Positions 8,411 through 16,301 of a stretch of 64,000 bases of DNA are shown here, in pieces. The first letter of the stretch is position 1; each line of letters begins with the position of its first letter. Source of the stretch: WRHT01 sp031550525 (GTDB taxonomy: Bacteria; Desulfobacterota; Desulfovibrionia; Desulfovibrionales; Desulfovibrionaceae); NCBI GenBank assembly GCA_031550525.1, contig JAVBON010000023.1, positions 30,850 to 94,849 on the forward strand. Direction: 5' to 3'. The notes under the pieces were generated by a model. That model made no database searches. It was not told the DNA's origin and saw only the letters and a list, made by a program, of their open reading frames with translations. The position numbers were made by a program, and so were the translations under genes.

Positions 8411-9928
8411 TTACCGCCGCTCGTCCCGCCCGGCGCTGGCGCGGGCTATAAGCACGGCTCCTTTTTCTTCCATGTCATCCGCAAGGGAAGAAACGCGGCG
8501 GGAAAGGGCGAAGTGCAGAAACATAAGCGGAATGGCAACGCACAGGCCCAGCTCCGTGGTTACAAGGGCCACGGAAATGCCGCCGGAAAGCAGCTTGGGG
8601 TCGCTGTTGCCAAAAATGGTTATTATGTCAAAGGTCGAGATCATACCGGTAACCGTGCCCAAAAGCCCCAGCAGCGGGGCCACGGCGGCGGCCACGGCAA
8701 TAAAGGCCACGCCTTTTTCCAACGGGGTAAGCTCGCGCATAATGGCCTCGTCGCGGCATTTTTCCATGCTGGCTATGCTTTCGTTGCCCCATTCGGCCAG
8801 CATATGCGATAGCACGGAATATACAGGCACGCCCGGCTGTTTGCTTTTTTCAAGCAAAGCCTTGGCGTTTTCCAGCCGGTTGCCGCGCACCAGGTGAAAA
8901 AACTCGCCCAGCACATCCTGGTTGCCGAAGCGCACGCGCAACAGCCGCAAGTATCTGCACAGGCCGAAAATAAAGGCCACCGCGCCCAGGCCGAGAATGG
9001 GCCATATAAGCAGACCGCCCGCCAGAATATGCTCCAAAAAGCCTTTCTGGCCGGTAAAACGCCGGAATACCGAGCCTTCGGAAAAATCCGCAGGAAAAGC
9101 CGTGGCTCCGGGCTCAAAAGAGGCCGACACAAGTTTAAGATAATTTGATGGAATCTCGGCCTGCACCTGCAAAAGCCGTCTGCCGCCGTCAACCGCCTGC
9201 AAATACATGCTTTGACCATCAGCAGCGCGCGCGGCGGAGAGAAGGCTCCCTACCCGCAAAATTTCCGCGTCTTTATGGGTGCCGTCGGGTAAAGTCACCT
9301 GCCCCGGCTTTATGCTTACGGTACTTACATGTGTAAGCTCGCTAAAAAGAATGCCGGTAACGGACTTGATGTCGTCATAAGAAGGAAAGCTGTTTGAGCC
9401 CAAAATGCGCGTCACGGTATCGCTCATGCCGGGGTCAAGCGAGGCGTATGGCGCATAGGCCAGACGCTCGCGTATAGCGCCGGAGCTAAGGCGCACCGCC
9501 CCTTCCAGCGCCTTGCGGCTGGACATGTCTTCTTTCTCTATGGCCTCAAGCGCGGCCAGCCTGGCCATTTGCGCGGCGTATTCGGCCTGCATGGCCACAA
9601 CTTCTTTTTCAATGAGCGCTTTTTCAGATTTAAGAGATTTCACGCCCGCCGTAAGGGTCTGCCTGTCTTTGGCCATCTCCTGCAAGGCGGCTTCAGCCTC
9701 GGCATTGGAAAAACGGCGCAGGGCCTCAACTTCGCGCATCATGCGGTTAAAATCTATGGCGGGTTTGGCTTCTTCCGGCCTGTTGGTGGCGGAACCACCC
9801 CCGCGTTGCGCCTGTTCCTGCCCACGCCCGCCCGGCCCGCGCTCGGCGGACTGAGCCTGCCCGCAAAAAAGCGTAAGTAAAAACAGCAAAGTAAAAAAAA
9901 CGGAAATATTTCTACAGGCGGCGTTCAT
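8411..9928 (-). CDS. TtpC-like protein (ExbB/TolQ domain with long periplasmic N-terminus)
   Basis: This 505-residue protein has a signal peptide, a charged coiled-coil segment (about residues 50-145), a soluble periplasmic region and a C-terminal MotA/TolQ/ExbB domain (GVAFIAVAAAVAPLLGLLGT...LVTTELGLCVAIPLMFLHF). This is the layout of TtpC, an accessory protein needed for TonB2-dependent transport in vibrios. The start codon shares one base with the stop of the upstream gene (TAATG), so the two are translationally coupled. The family role comes from vibrio work; a role here is inferred from the identical gene order. Confidence 0.85.
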   Translation of the reverse strand: MNAACRNISVFFTLLFLLTLFCGQAQSAERGPGGRGQEQAQRGGGSATNRPEEAKPAIDFNRMMREVEALRRFSNAEAEAALQEMAKDRQTLTAGVKSLKSEKALIEKEVVAMQAEYAAQMARLAALEAIEKEDMSSRKALEGAVRLSSGAIRERLAYAPYASLDPGMSDTVTRILGSNSFPSYDDIKSVTGILFSELTHVSTVSIKPGQVTLPDGTHKDAEILRVGSLLSAARAADGQSMYLQAVDGGRRLLQVQAEIPSNYLKLVSASFEPGATAFPADFSEGSVFRRFTGQKGFLEHILAGGLLIWPILGLGAVAFIFGLCRYLRLLRVRFGNQDVLGEFFHLVRGNRLENAKALLEKSKQPGVPVYSVLSHMLAEWGNESIASMEKCRDEAIMRELTPLEKGVAFIAVAAAVAPLLGLLGTVTGMISTFDIITIFGNSDPKLLSGGISVALVTTELGLCVAIPLMFLHFALSRRVSSLADDMEEKGAVLIARASAGRDERR

Positions 9929-10740
9929 TAGCGTACCCCCTGCACGGCCGGAATAACGGCAAAGTCGTAAAACTGCTTGGTTTGCGCCATCATTTCAATT
10001 TTCTGCACGGCCTTAAGGGCGTCGCCACCAATGGAGACAAAACCGCCCCGCGCTGCATCCCACACGCCGCCCCGCGCTCTATCCATGCTAAGGCAGTAGT
10101 AGGCTACCCGCCCCGCGCATATAAAAATCAAATCTATTTCCTCTCCATCCAGCTTGCCCGTGCCTGTGGTTACAAGCAGTTTTTTGCCGTATTCCACCTC
10201 GGCGTTCAGCCCTTCGGCAAAACGGCGGTATTTCTCGCCGATATTTAGTTCTGGGTCATCAAGGCTCTGGCGTAAAAATTTTATGCGGTTATGCCGCTCT
10301 TCAGGCAGAAAAGGCAGACTGCCGCGCACGCTTTCGTCCAGCCGGTTCAAATCGGCCAGCAGGCTGTTTTCCAGTTCCAACGCGACCACGGCGTAATTGC
10401 CCTGATCCTGCTCCATTTTGGCTATCTTGGCGTTATTGGCCGCAATGTACCTCGCTAGCTTGCCTTTTTGCAGCTCAAGCCATTGCAACTCGTACTTGAG
10501 AGCGCGGGCGTCCTCCAAAAGCGTGTCCCGCTCGGCATTCCAAGCCTCCAGCCTGCGCTGGGCCGAGGCCTCGGCATTAACGGCTTCGGTCACGTTACGC
10601 TCAAGGGCGCGGCCAGACACGGGGGCCGAGGCGGCCGCCCGCGCAGGCGCGGGCTGCCCGCAAAGCAGCGCAAGGCAAACCACAGTAAACAGCGTGGCGG
10701 CAAATAGCTTTCGCCCGCTTTCAGCAATAGCTTCCGGCAT
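9928..10740 (-). CDS. DUF3450-like periplasmic coiled-coil protein, first gene of the TonB operon
   Basis: About 270 residues: signal peptide (KLFAATLFTVVCLALLCGQPAPARA), a long coiled coil, then a region with SLPFLPEERHNR and EKYRRFAEGLNAEVEYGK, the pattern seen in DUF3450 proteins encoded beside ttpC. The frame is open to 10821, but the extra N-terminal 27 residues would precede the signal peptide and cover the Fur-like box, so the ATG at 10740 is preferred; it has a modest AAAGG ribosome site. The function is not established. It probably works with the TtpC-like protein in the periplasm. Confidence 0.8.
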   Translation of the reverse strand: MPEAIAESGRKLFAATLFTVVCLALLCGQPAPARAAASAPVSGRALERNVTEAVNAEASAQRRLEAWNAERDTLLEDARALKYELQWLELQKGKLARYIAANNAKIAKMEQDQGNYAVVALELENSLLADLNRLDESVRGSLPFLPEERHNRIKFLRQSLDDPELNIGEKYRRFAEGLNAEVEYGKKLLVTTGTGKLDGEEIDLIFICAGRVAYYCLSMDRARGGVWDAARGGFVSIGGDALKAVQKIEMMAQTKQFYDFAVIPAVQGVR

Positions 10741-10782
10741 GTTTGAACCAACCTTTAAAATAGCTTGAAATTTATAGATTTT

Positions 10783-10801
10783 GATTGTGATTATCATTTT
10801 A
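10783..10801 (-). promoter_or_regulatory. Putative Fur box of the TonB operon
   Basis: Read on the minus strand, the 19-mer TAAAATGATAATCACAATC matches 15 of 19 positions of the Fur consensus and contains its central ATGATAATCA intact. It lies about 45-60 bp upstream of the preferred operon start, in AT-rich DNA. It indicates iron repression of the whole operon. Confidence 0.65.
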
Positions 10802-10896
10802 AAAAGGATTATATCCGACACGAAATTATGTCAACAAGCAAAAAGACATTATTGTCACCGTACAGGCAGGCAGCTAAAAAGAAAGCCAGACAAAAA

Positions 10897-10941
10897 TTAA
10901 AACCTGAAAAGTCTTTTAAAGTGAGGCTTTTCAGGTTTTAA
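10897..10941 (-). terminator. Terminator of fliJ-motE
   Basis: The arms TTAAAACCTGAAAAG (10897-10911) and CTTTTCAGGTTTTAA (10927-10941) form a perfect 15-bp stem. On the minus strand the stem is followed by a T-rich tail, which fits rho-independent termination of motE about 90 bp upstream. Confidence 0.7.
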
Positions 10942-11033
10942 AATCTGTATGCGGTTTTGCGGGCTTCTCCACACTCACCGCAAGAGGCCATGCCCACTGC
11001 CGCGAGTGTAAAGGAGAGCGTATTGAATGCTTC

Positions 11034-11795
11034 TTACTCCAAAGGCATCTGCATTCTCGCCAAGGCCTCGGTAAGACGGGCGGCTTTTTGCGGGCTGGCG
11101 TAGGTGAGTATTTCCCCCGCCTGTCTGCCGCGCATGCCCGCCAAAACTCTGACGGCTATCTTCTCGTCAAGGGTTTCCAGCACTTCGGCGGCCTGGCGCG
11201 ATTTCATGTTGGAGAGCACGTCCACCAAATGTTTGTATTTTTCGCCTTTGGTTTCTTCGGCGTCTTTAAGCATGGTTTGCAGGCGTATCTCCAGCCCCTG
11301 CAACTGCACAAGGCGGGCGTCCAGCTCTTTTTCAAGCGCGCGCAGGTCTTGCTCGCGGCGGGCCAACTCCTCTTGCTTGCGGTTAAGGGCCTCTAGGGTA
11401 AGGCTGTTGGGAGCCGCCGGAGCCTGCTGCGCGGCCGGGGCGGCGGTAGTGGCGGCAAAGGCCATGCCGGAGGCGGCGCGGGGCTGAGCCTGCGCTGGCG
11501 CGACAGCCGTGGACGGAGCGGAAGCGACAGCAGGAGCAACAACGCCGCCGGCAACGGGCCGAGCTTGCGTGGTATTGGCCGCCTCTGTGGAGGCGGCGGC
11601 AACAGCAGCGGGCTGGGTCTTTTTGGCGCTCACACCGTGCAGACCTTGCGCCGAAGGCAGAAAGGAAGGTATGGAAACAAACGGCTCCACCAGCACCACG
11701 GCCAGCAGACAAATTTTGAAACCCACCAGCAGCAGCAGGAACTTGCAGAACTTAGACGGCTTTTTTCTTGTATCTGAGGGTTGCTGTCTCATCAT
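11034..11795 (-). CDS. motE: MotE-like flagellar protein (MgtE N-terminal domain)
   Basis: The protein is about 253 residues. It starts with a basic segment and one membrane helix (FCKFLLLLVGFKICLLAVVLV), then an Ala/Pro-rich linker, a coiled coil (ALNRKQEELARREQDLRALE) and a C-terminal MgtE-N-like helical domain (VLSNMKSRQAAEVLETLDEK...RVLAGMRGRQAGEIL). This is the layout of MotE, a chaperone-like partner of the periplasmic motor protein MotC. It overlaps the end of fliJ; ATGs at 11795 and 11792 both follow GCGGGA, and a weaker upstream start exists at 11831. Pairing with fliJ supports the flagellar assignment. Confidence 0.78.
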   Translation of the reverse strand: MMRQQPSDTRKKPSKFCKFLLLLVGFKICLLAVVLVEPFVSIPSFLPSAQGLHGVSAKKTQPAAVAAASTEAANTTQARPVAGGVVAPAVASAPSTAVAPAQAQPRAASGMAFAATTAAPAAQQAPAAPNSLTLEALNRKQEELARREQDLRALEKELDARLVQLQGLEIRLQTMLKDAEETKGEKYKHLVDVLSNMKSRQAAEVLETLDEKIAVRVLAGMRGRQAGEILTYASPQKAARLTEALARMQMPLE

Positions 11796-12186
11796 TTTCC
11801 CGCTGTTCTCTGAGTTTTTCTTCTTCAACATAACGCTCCGCCTGTTTATCCTTAAGCTTGTCCAGCAGTTTACGTTCCTGCGCCTTTATTACCAGGTCGG
11901 CCTGGCAACGGCTGACTTCTTCTTTCAACATAACCAAACGGGCATGGGATTGCTTGATATCTTCTTGAAGCGCCTGTATAAAACTTGCGGTAAGCCAGCG
12001 TTTGTTAGCGTCGCTGATATTTTGATACAACGCGTCTTGCTGCCTAACAAGCTCATCTTGCAGGTTACGGAGGCGAATTTCCTCATTTTCCTGCGCCTGT
12101 CTGGCCCCTGCCAGGGCCTGCATGGCTTGCTCTTCAAGCTGCTTGCGGTAATCGAGCACCTTTTCAAGCTTAAAATTGAATGCCAT
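11752..12186 (-). CDS. fliJ: Flagellar export protein FliJ
   Basis: This 144-residue, almost wholly alpha-helical, coiled-coil protein starts MAFNFKLEKVLDYRKQLEEQ, the recognisable FliJ N-terminus. FliJ is the cytoplasmic stalk of the flagellar type III export ATPase and an escort for chaperones. The ATG at 12186 follows GGGGACGGGAA; the frame runs 14 codons further but without homology or a ribosome site. The usual neighbours fliI and fliH are absent here (fliH lies at 59944). Confidence 0.88.
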   Translation of the reverse strand: MAFNFKLEKVLDYRKQLEEQAMQALAGARQAQENEEIRLRNLQDELVRQQDALYQNISDANKRWLTASFIQALQEDIKQSHARLVMLKEEVSRCQADLVIKAQERKLLDKLKDKQAERYVEEEKLREQRENDETATLRYKKKAV

Positions 12187-12526
12187 TTCCCGTCCCCAAA
12201 TTACATCATAACTACCCGGCGGCGACATTTTTTTTGACGTCCGGCCGGAATCACCTGACTATATGCAAAAAGAATGCCTAGTGTATTTATAGAATAATTT
12301 AAGCATGTTATATACACAGACAATACATTAGGCCTTTTGAGTGTTGGAAGATTGGCGCGGAATAAATTGCACCGTCCCCAGGCCATATTTCATGCGGCTT
12401 GCCTTGCTTATTAACCCGCTTTGCCCACATGCCCCCCATTGTTGACACGCTTTACCCGTTATGCCAGCATACCCTTAATATTTTGCATTAAAAAACCGTA
12501 TTATAACTATTATTCAGGGAGATGGC
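12187..12526. other. AT-rich divergent promoter region
   Basis: This 340-bp stretch lies between the divergent fliJ and membrane-protein genes. It is AT-rich and must carry both promoters, but no single promoter pair stands out and no ORF or RNA gene is visible. Confidence 0.5.
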
Positions 12527-13030
12527 GTGATCAAATTGAAAAAAACAGGCATGCGCTGCCTTAAAATAGCCCATCTGCTCACTTTTTGCTGCTGGCTGGG
12601 CGGGGCCATGGCCATGGTTATGCTTAACCTTTACAACCACGCGGCAATAAAAGAAGGCATGCTTTACGGTATGAACATGTCCAGCCATCTCATAGACATA
12701 TGGATTGTAGTGGCCTTTGGGGCCATGGGCTGCCTTTTTACCGGCCTTGTATTCGGGCTGTTTACGGTGTGGGGCTTTTTCAAGCACAAGTGGATAATAG
12801 TAAAATGGGCGCTCACAATACTGTGCATCCTCTCCGGCACCTTTTTTCTTGGCGAATACGAAGAAACAATGCTGGACCTGAGCGGCAGGCTGGGCAACGC
12901 AGCCCTTGACGACCCTGCTTACCTGACCACAAAAGCCAAACACCTCTACATGTCGCTGGCGCAAATATGCGCCCTATTCTTTATGCTCTGCGTATCCGTA
13001 TTCAAACCCTGGGGCGGTAAAAAGCGCTGA
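12527..13030 (+). CDS. Four-helix membrane protein of unknown function
   Basis: This 167-residue protein has four hydrophobic helices: IAHLLTFCCWLGGAMAMVML, IWIVVAFGAMGCLFTGLVFG, IIVKWALTILCILSGTFFLG and LAQICALFFMLCVSVF. The layout resembles DUF2269-like integral membrane proteins, but no catalytic motif is visible. The start is a GTG at 12527 with AGGGAGA upstream. It stands alone, between fliJ (divergent) and a repeat-rich convergent region. No function is proposed. Confidence 0.75.
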   Translation: MIKLKKTGMRCLKIAHLLTFCCWLGGAMAMVMLNLYNHAAIKEGMLYGMNMSSHLIDIWIVVAFGAMGCLFTGLVFGLFTVWGFFKHKWIIVKWALTILCILSGTFFLGEYEETMLDLSGRLGNAALDDPAYLTTKAKHLYMSLAQICALFFMLCVSVFKPWGGKKR

Positions 13031-13082
13031 TTAAGCGCCACAGCCATGATCAGCCCAGCGCCAACCCGCGCAAACGACCTAA

Positions 13083-13260
13083 CATTGCAGCCCACGCCTG
13101 CAAAACACAAAAACGAACCTTGCAGCCTCCACAGCCCAAACACGAAAAGGTCCTTGCAGTCTCCACCGTCAAAACAAAAAACTGACCTTGCAGCCTCCAC
13201 CGGCAAAACGCAAAAAGGCCCTCGCGCCGAGCTGGCGCGGATTACCTGACCCCGCAGCCC
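13083..13260. repeat. Degenerate 34-bp tandem repeat
   Basis: Units containing CCTTGCAGCCTCCAC followed by an A-rich stretch start at about 13083, 13118, 13152 and 13186, with further diverged units to about 13260. Units abut with no unique spacers, so it is not a CRISPR array. It lies just past the stop of the small membrane protein. Confidence 0.7.
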
Positions 13261-13503
13261 AGCCACCAAAAAACAAAACGGGCCTTGTAGCAGCACTGGC
13301 CTTACTTTAATTCCACCGGAAGTTGTTTCGCGATAAGCTTAACACAAACGGCGAGAGCGCCAATGGCGATCGGATGCAAGGGCCTATGCGGCTTAACCAA
13401 AGCGAGACTTTATAGCGCCACCAGGCGCCGCTACGCGGGATTCAATCGCGAATCCGCCGCCAGGCCATTGAATCCGCGCCAGGAGCGGCTCCCGGTCCGC
13501 GAA

Positions 13504-13655
13504 CCGGGCGCGCGGGGAGTCCAGAGGGGTGGGCGCGAACCCACCCCTCTGGCGGGGTGAATTTTTGTGCAGAGCGAAGCGCCGCACAAAAAGAGGGGCA
13601 AGCGCCCCTCTTTTACCTGCGCGGCTGCGCCGCATCCATATTTATCTTATATCCG
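13504..13655 (-). repeat. Terminator-bearing intergenic repeat, copy 2
   Basis: The inverse of the repeat at 4175-4322, with the same terminator hairpin and the same second hairpin (13521-13552). It lies about 18 bp beyond the galU stop, so it has the same position relative to its gene as copy 1 to the receptor. Confidence 0.85.
13586..13611 (-). terminator. Rho-independent terminator of galU
   Basis: On the minus strand: GAGGGGC, loop GCTT, GCCCCTC, then five T. It is part of the repeat at 13504-13655. Confidence 0.8.
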
Positions 13656-13672
13656 CCCCAAAGGGCTTGCTA

Positions 13673-14545
13673 CTAAGCCCACGGCAGCAACGGCTTGAGC
13701 CGCTGCACCAAATCGTACCGCAGGTCTTCGTCTTGCAGGGCGAAGTAGATGTTGGCGGTGAGGTATTCGGCCCAGTTACCGGCGTCAAAGCGCATACCGC
13801 GCAATTTGACGGCCAGCATGCCGCGTTTTTCGGCCAGAAGCTGCAGGCCGTCGGTAAGCTGAATTTCGCCGCCGTGACCTGGTTTTACCTTATCAATACA
13901 GTCGAAGATATCTGGGGTAAGCACGTAGCGGCCCACTATGGCGAGACGCGAGGGAGCCTCGTTAACCTTGGGTTTTTCCACCAGACTATCCACTTTGAAA
14001 ATGCCGGGGGAGGTTTCCGTTCCGGCTATAATGCCGTAGCGGCTAACTTCTTCTTGCGGCACTTCCATAACGCCTATTACGGGCTTGTTTTCACTGCGCG
14101 CCACTTCAATAAGCTGGTTTATGCCGGGGTTCATGCCAAACATAAGGTCGTCGCCCACCATAACGGCAAAGGCGTCGTCATTTTTGCACACGTCGCGGGC
14201 GCAGGCCACGGCGTGGCCAAGGCCCAGGGCGCGTTTTTGGCGAATGGATACTATATTGGCCATTTCGGCCACTTGGCGCACTATGGCGAGCATTTCCAGC
14301 TTTCCAGCCCGCTCAAGCGTGGCTTCCAACTGGAGGTTGTAGTCAAAGTGGTCTTCAATAACGTTTTTATCGCGGTTGGTAATAAAAACCACGTCTTTTA
14401 TGCCGGATCGTATGGCTTCTTCCACCACATACTGCACCGCCGGTTTATTATAAACCGGGAGCATTTCTTTGGGTATATTCTTGGTGGCAGGTAACGAACG
14501 CGTACCCCAACCCGCAACTGGAATAACAACTTTGCTTATCTCCAC
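13673..14545 (-). CDS. galU: UTP-glucose-1-phosphate uridylyltransferase
   Basis: GalU makes UDP-glucose from UTP and glucose 1-phosphate for cell-envelope polysaccharide. The 290-residue protein has the nucleotidyltransferase N-terminus PVAGWGTRSLPATKNIPKEM, the conserved GLGHAV and VMVGDDLM segments, and VEKP followed by GRYVL. The length is typical of bacterial GalU. It follows glmM on the same strand after 59 bp, a sensible pairing of sugar-phosphate genes. Confidence 0.96.
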   Translation of the reverse strand: MEISKVVIPVAGWGTRSLPATKNIPKEMLPVYNKPAVQYVVEEAIRSGIKDVVFITNRDKNVIEDHFDYNLQLEATLERAGKLEMLAIVRQVAEMANIVSIRQKRALGLGHAVACARDVCKNDDAFAVMVGDDLMFGMNPGINQLIEVARSENKPVIGVMEVPQEEVSRYGIIAGTETSPGIFKVDSLVEKPKVNEAPSRLAIVGRYVLTPDIFDCIDKVKPGHGGEIQLTDGLQLLAEKRGMLAVKLRGMRFDAGNWAEYLTANIYFALQDEDLRYDLVQRLKPLLPWA

Positions 14546-14604
14546 AACGCCTCCTTTGCCGGCAATATTTGCGTTGCCGTTGTATTTTAACCTTCTTAAG
14601 GATT

Positions 14605-15957
14605 TTAAGCCAAATCAGCCTGGGCCGCTTCCACCACAGTTTCGGCAAGGGCCCGAACCTTGTCTTCGTTTTCGCCTTCCACCATCACCCGCAGCAGGTT
14701 TTCGGTGCCGGAATAGCGCAGCAGCACACGCCCGCGCCCTTTAAGGTCTTTTTCCGCCTCCTGCGAGGCCTTTTTTATGGACGGACATTCGTCCAAATTT
14801 TTCTTCTCCTTAACCGGCACATTTATAAGCACCTGCGGGAATAGATCCAGAAGACCGGCCAGTTGGGAGAGCGTCCTGCCGCTCTCGCGCATTATGCGCA
14901 GCACTTGCAGGCTGGCCAGAAGCCCGTCGCCGGTGGTGCCGTAATTCATAAATATCAGGTGGCCAGATTGCTCGCCGCCCAGGGCCAGCCCCTGGCTGCG
15001 CATGGCCTCGGCCACATAGCGGTCGCCAACGGGCGTGCGCACCAGCTCGCCCCCTATGTCGCGCATGAACACTTCAAGGGCCATGTTGCTCATAACCGTT
15101 GCTACCAGTTTGTTGCCTGGGAGCTTGCCTTTAAGCAGCAAATCTTGCGCGCAAATGGCCATTATCTGGTCGCCATCCAGAATAACGCCATTTTCGTCCA
15201 CCAGTATTACGCGGTCAGCGTCACCATCCAGCGCTATGCCAACATCGGCCCGGCTGGATTTAAGCTGCTCCGCCGTCACTTCGGGGTGGAGCGAGCCGCA
15301 CAGGTGGTTTATATTTTTGCCGTCAGGGCTTACGCCTATGCTCACCACATCGGCTCCAAGCTCTTCCAGGGCCATGGGCGCCACCTTGTAGCCGGCCCCG
15401 TTGGCGCAGTCTATTACCACGCGCATGCCGTCCAGCGACAAATGCTCCGGAAAGCTGTTCTTTATAGCCACTATATAGCGGCCAAGAGCGTCGGTTATTC
15501 TTCTGGCCTTGCCCACTTCGTTGGATGGCGGAAATTCCCACTTCCAGCGCGGGTCAAGCACCATATCGGTCATTTTGTCTTCAACGCTGTCCGCCAGCTT
15601 GTAGCCGTTGCAATCGAAAAATTTTATGCCGTTATCCTGATACGGGTTGTGCGAGGCGGAAATAACCACGCCGAAATCGGCCTGCATGTTGCGCGTAATA
15701 AAGGCTATGGCCGGTGTGGGCAAAGGCCCTACCTGATAAACATCCAGCCCCGAGGCGCAAAAGCCGGAGGTAAGCGCGCTTTCAAAAATATAGCCGGACA
15801 AACGCGTATCTTTGCCTATAACAACCTTATGGCGTTTTTTGTCTTTTTTCTGAAAATACATTCCTGCCGCAAGGCCCAAGCGCAAGGCCAGCCCCGGCAG
15901 CATCGGGTACTCGTTAACCTGACCGCGCATTCCATCCGTGCCGAAAAGTCTTCCCAT
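14605..15957 (-). CDS. glmM: Phosphoglucosamine mutase
   Basis: GlmM interconverts glucosamine 6-phosphate and glucosamine 1-phosphate on the way to UDP-GlcNAc, peptidoglycan and lipopolysaccharide. The 450-residue protein has the phospho-serine loop ISASHNPYQDNGIKFF, the magnesium loop DGDADR, the sugar loop GEQSGH and the phosphate-binding RYSGTENLLRVMVEG. The N-terminus GRLFGTDGMRG is characteristic of GlmM rather than phosphomannomutase. It is the first gene of a probable glmM-galU operon. Confidence 0.97.
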   Translation of the reverse strand: MGRLFGTDGMRGQVNEYPMLPGLALRLGLAAGMYFQKKDKKRHKVVIGKDTRLSGYIFESALTSGFCASGLDVYQVGPLPTPAIAFITRNMQADFGVVISASHNPYQDNGIKFFDCNGYKLADSVEDKMTDMVLDPRWKWEFPPSNEVGKARRITDALGRYIVAIKNSFPEHLSLDGMRVVIDCANGAGYKVAPMALEELGADVVSIGVSPDGKNINHLCGSLHPEVTAEQLKSSRADVGIALDGDADRVILVDENGVILDGDQIMAICAQDLLLKGKLPGNKLVATVMSNMALEVFMRDIGGELVRTPVGDRYVAEAMRSQGLALGGEQSGHLIFMNYGTTGDGLLASLQVLRIMRESGRTLSQLAGLLDLFPQVLINVPVKEKKNLDECPSIKKASQEAEKDLKGRGRVLLRYSGTENLLRVMVEGENEDKVRALAETVVEAAQADLA

Positions 15958-16301
15958 TATATATAAGCCTTTACAATTATTAAGATGTAATTTTTCACAA
16001 TTAAGATATCCGTTACTTATACATTACGCGAATAACATGTGATAATTCAAGTAAAACAAACACAAAAGCGTAAAAAAAGCCGGATATGCCATAACAATAC
16101 TTTTTAATTGATAAAAAGGGAACGCCTTATAAATAGCGTTCCCTTTGATTAAAGGCAAAAACACATCAGATGCTCATGCGCGCCGGGTGGGTAAAGTGCC
16201 TGCTCCCGCCCCGCCGTGGCGGGAAACGTAAAAAAGCCCCAACCAGGCCGCGCGTTGACGCCCTGACGGAGGCATATCAGTAGGCAAGTCTCCGTTTTAC
16301 C
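15958..16301. other. AT-rich intergenic region (glmM promoter, terminator)
   Basis: This 344-bp stretch contains the glmM promoter region (AT-rich, about 15958-16115) and a terminator at 16109-16146 for the selenium-cluster operon. No gene is visible. Confidence 0.5.
16109..16146 (-). terminator. Terminator of the yedE operon
   Basis: AAAGGGAACGC (16115-16125) pairs perfectly with GCGTTCCCTTT (16136-16146); on the minus strand the stem is followed by a T tract. It lies about 155 bp past the last gene of the operon. Confidence 0.75.

Noticed and set aside
13083..13260. Possible CRISPR array
   Set aside because: The units abut without unique spacers, are degenerate, and no cas gene is present.
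14863..15966. 367-codon frame antisense to glmM
   Set aside because: Complete overlap with a well-supported essential gene; it is a codon-bias shadow.
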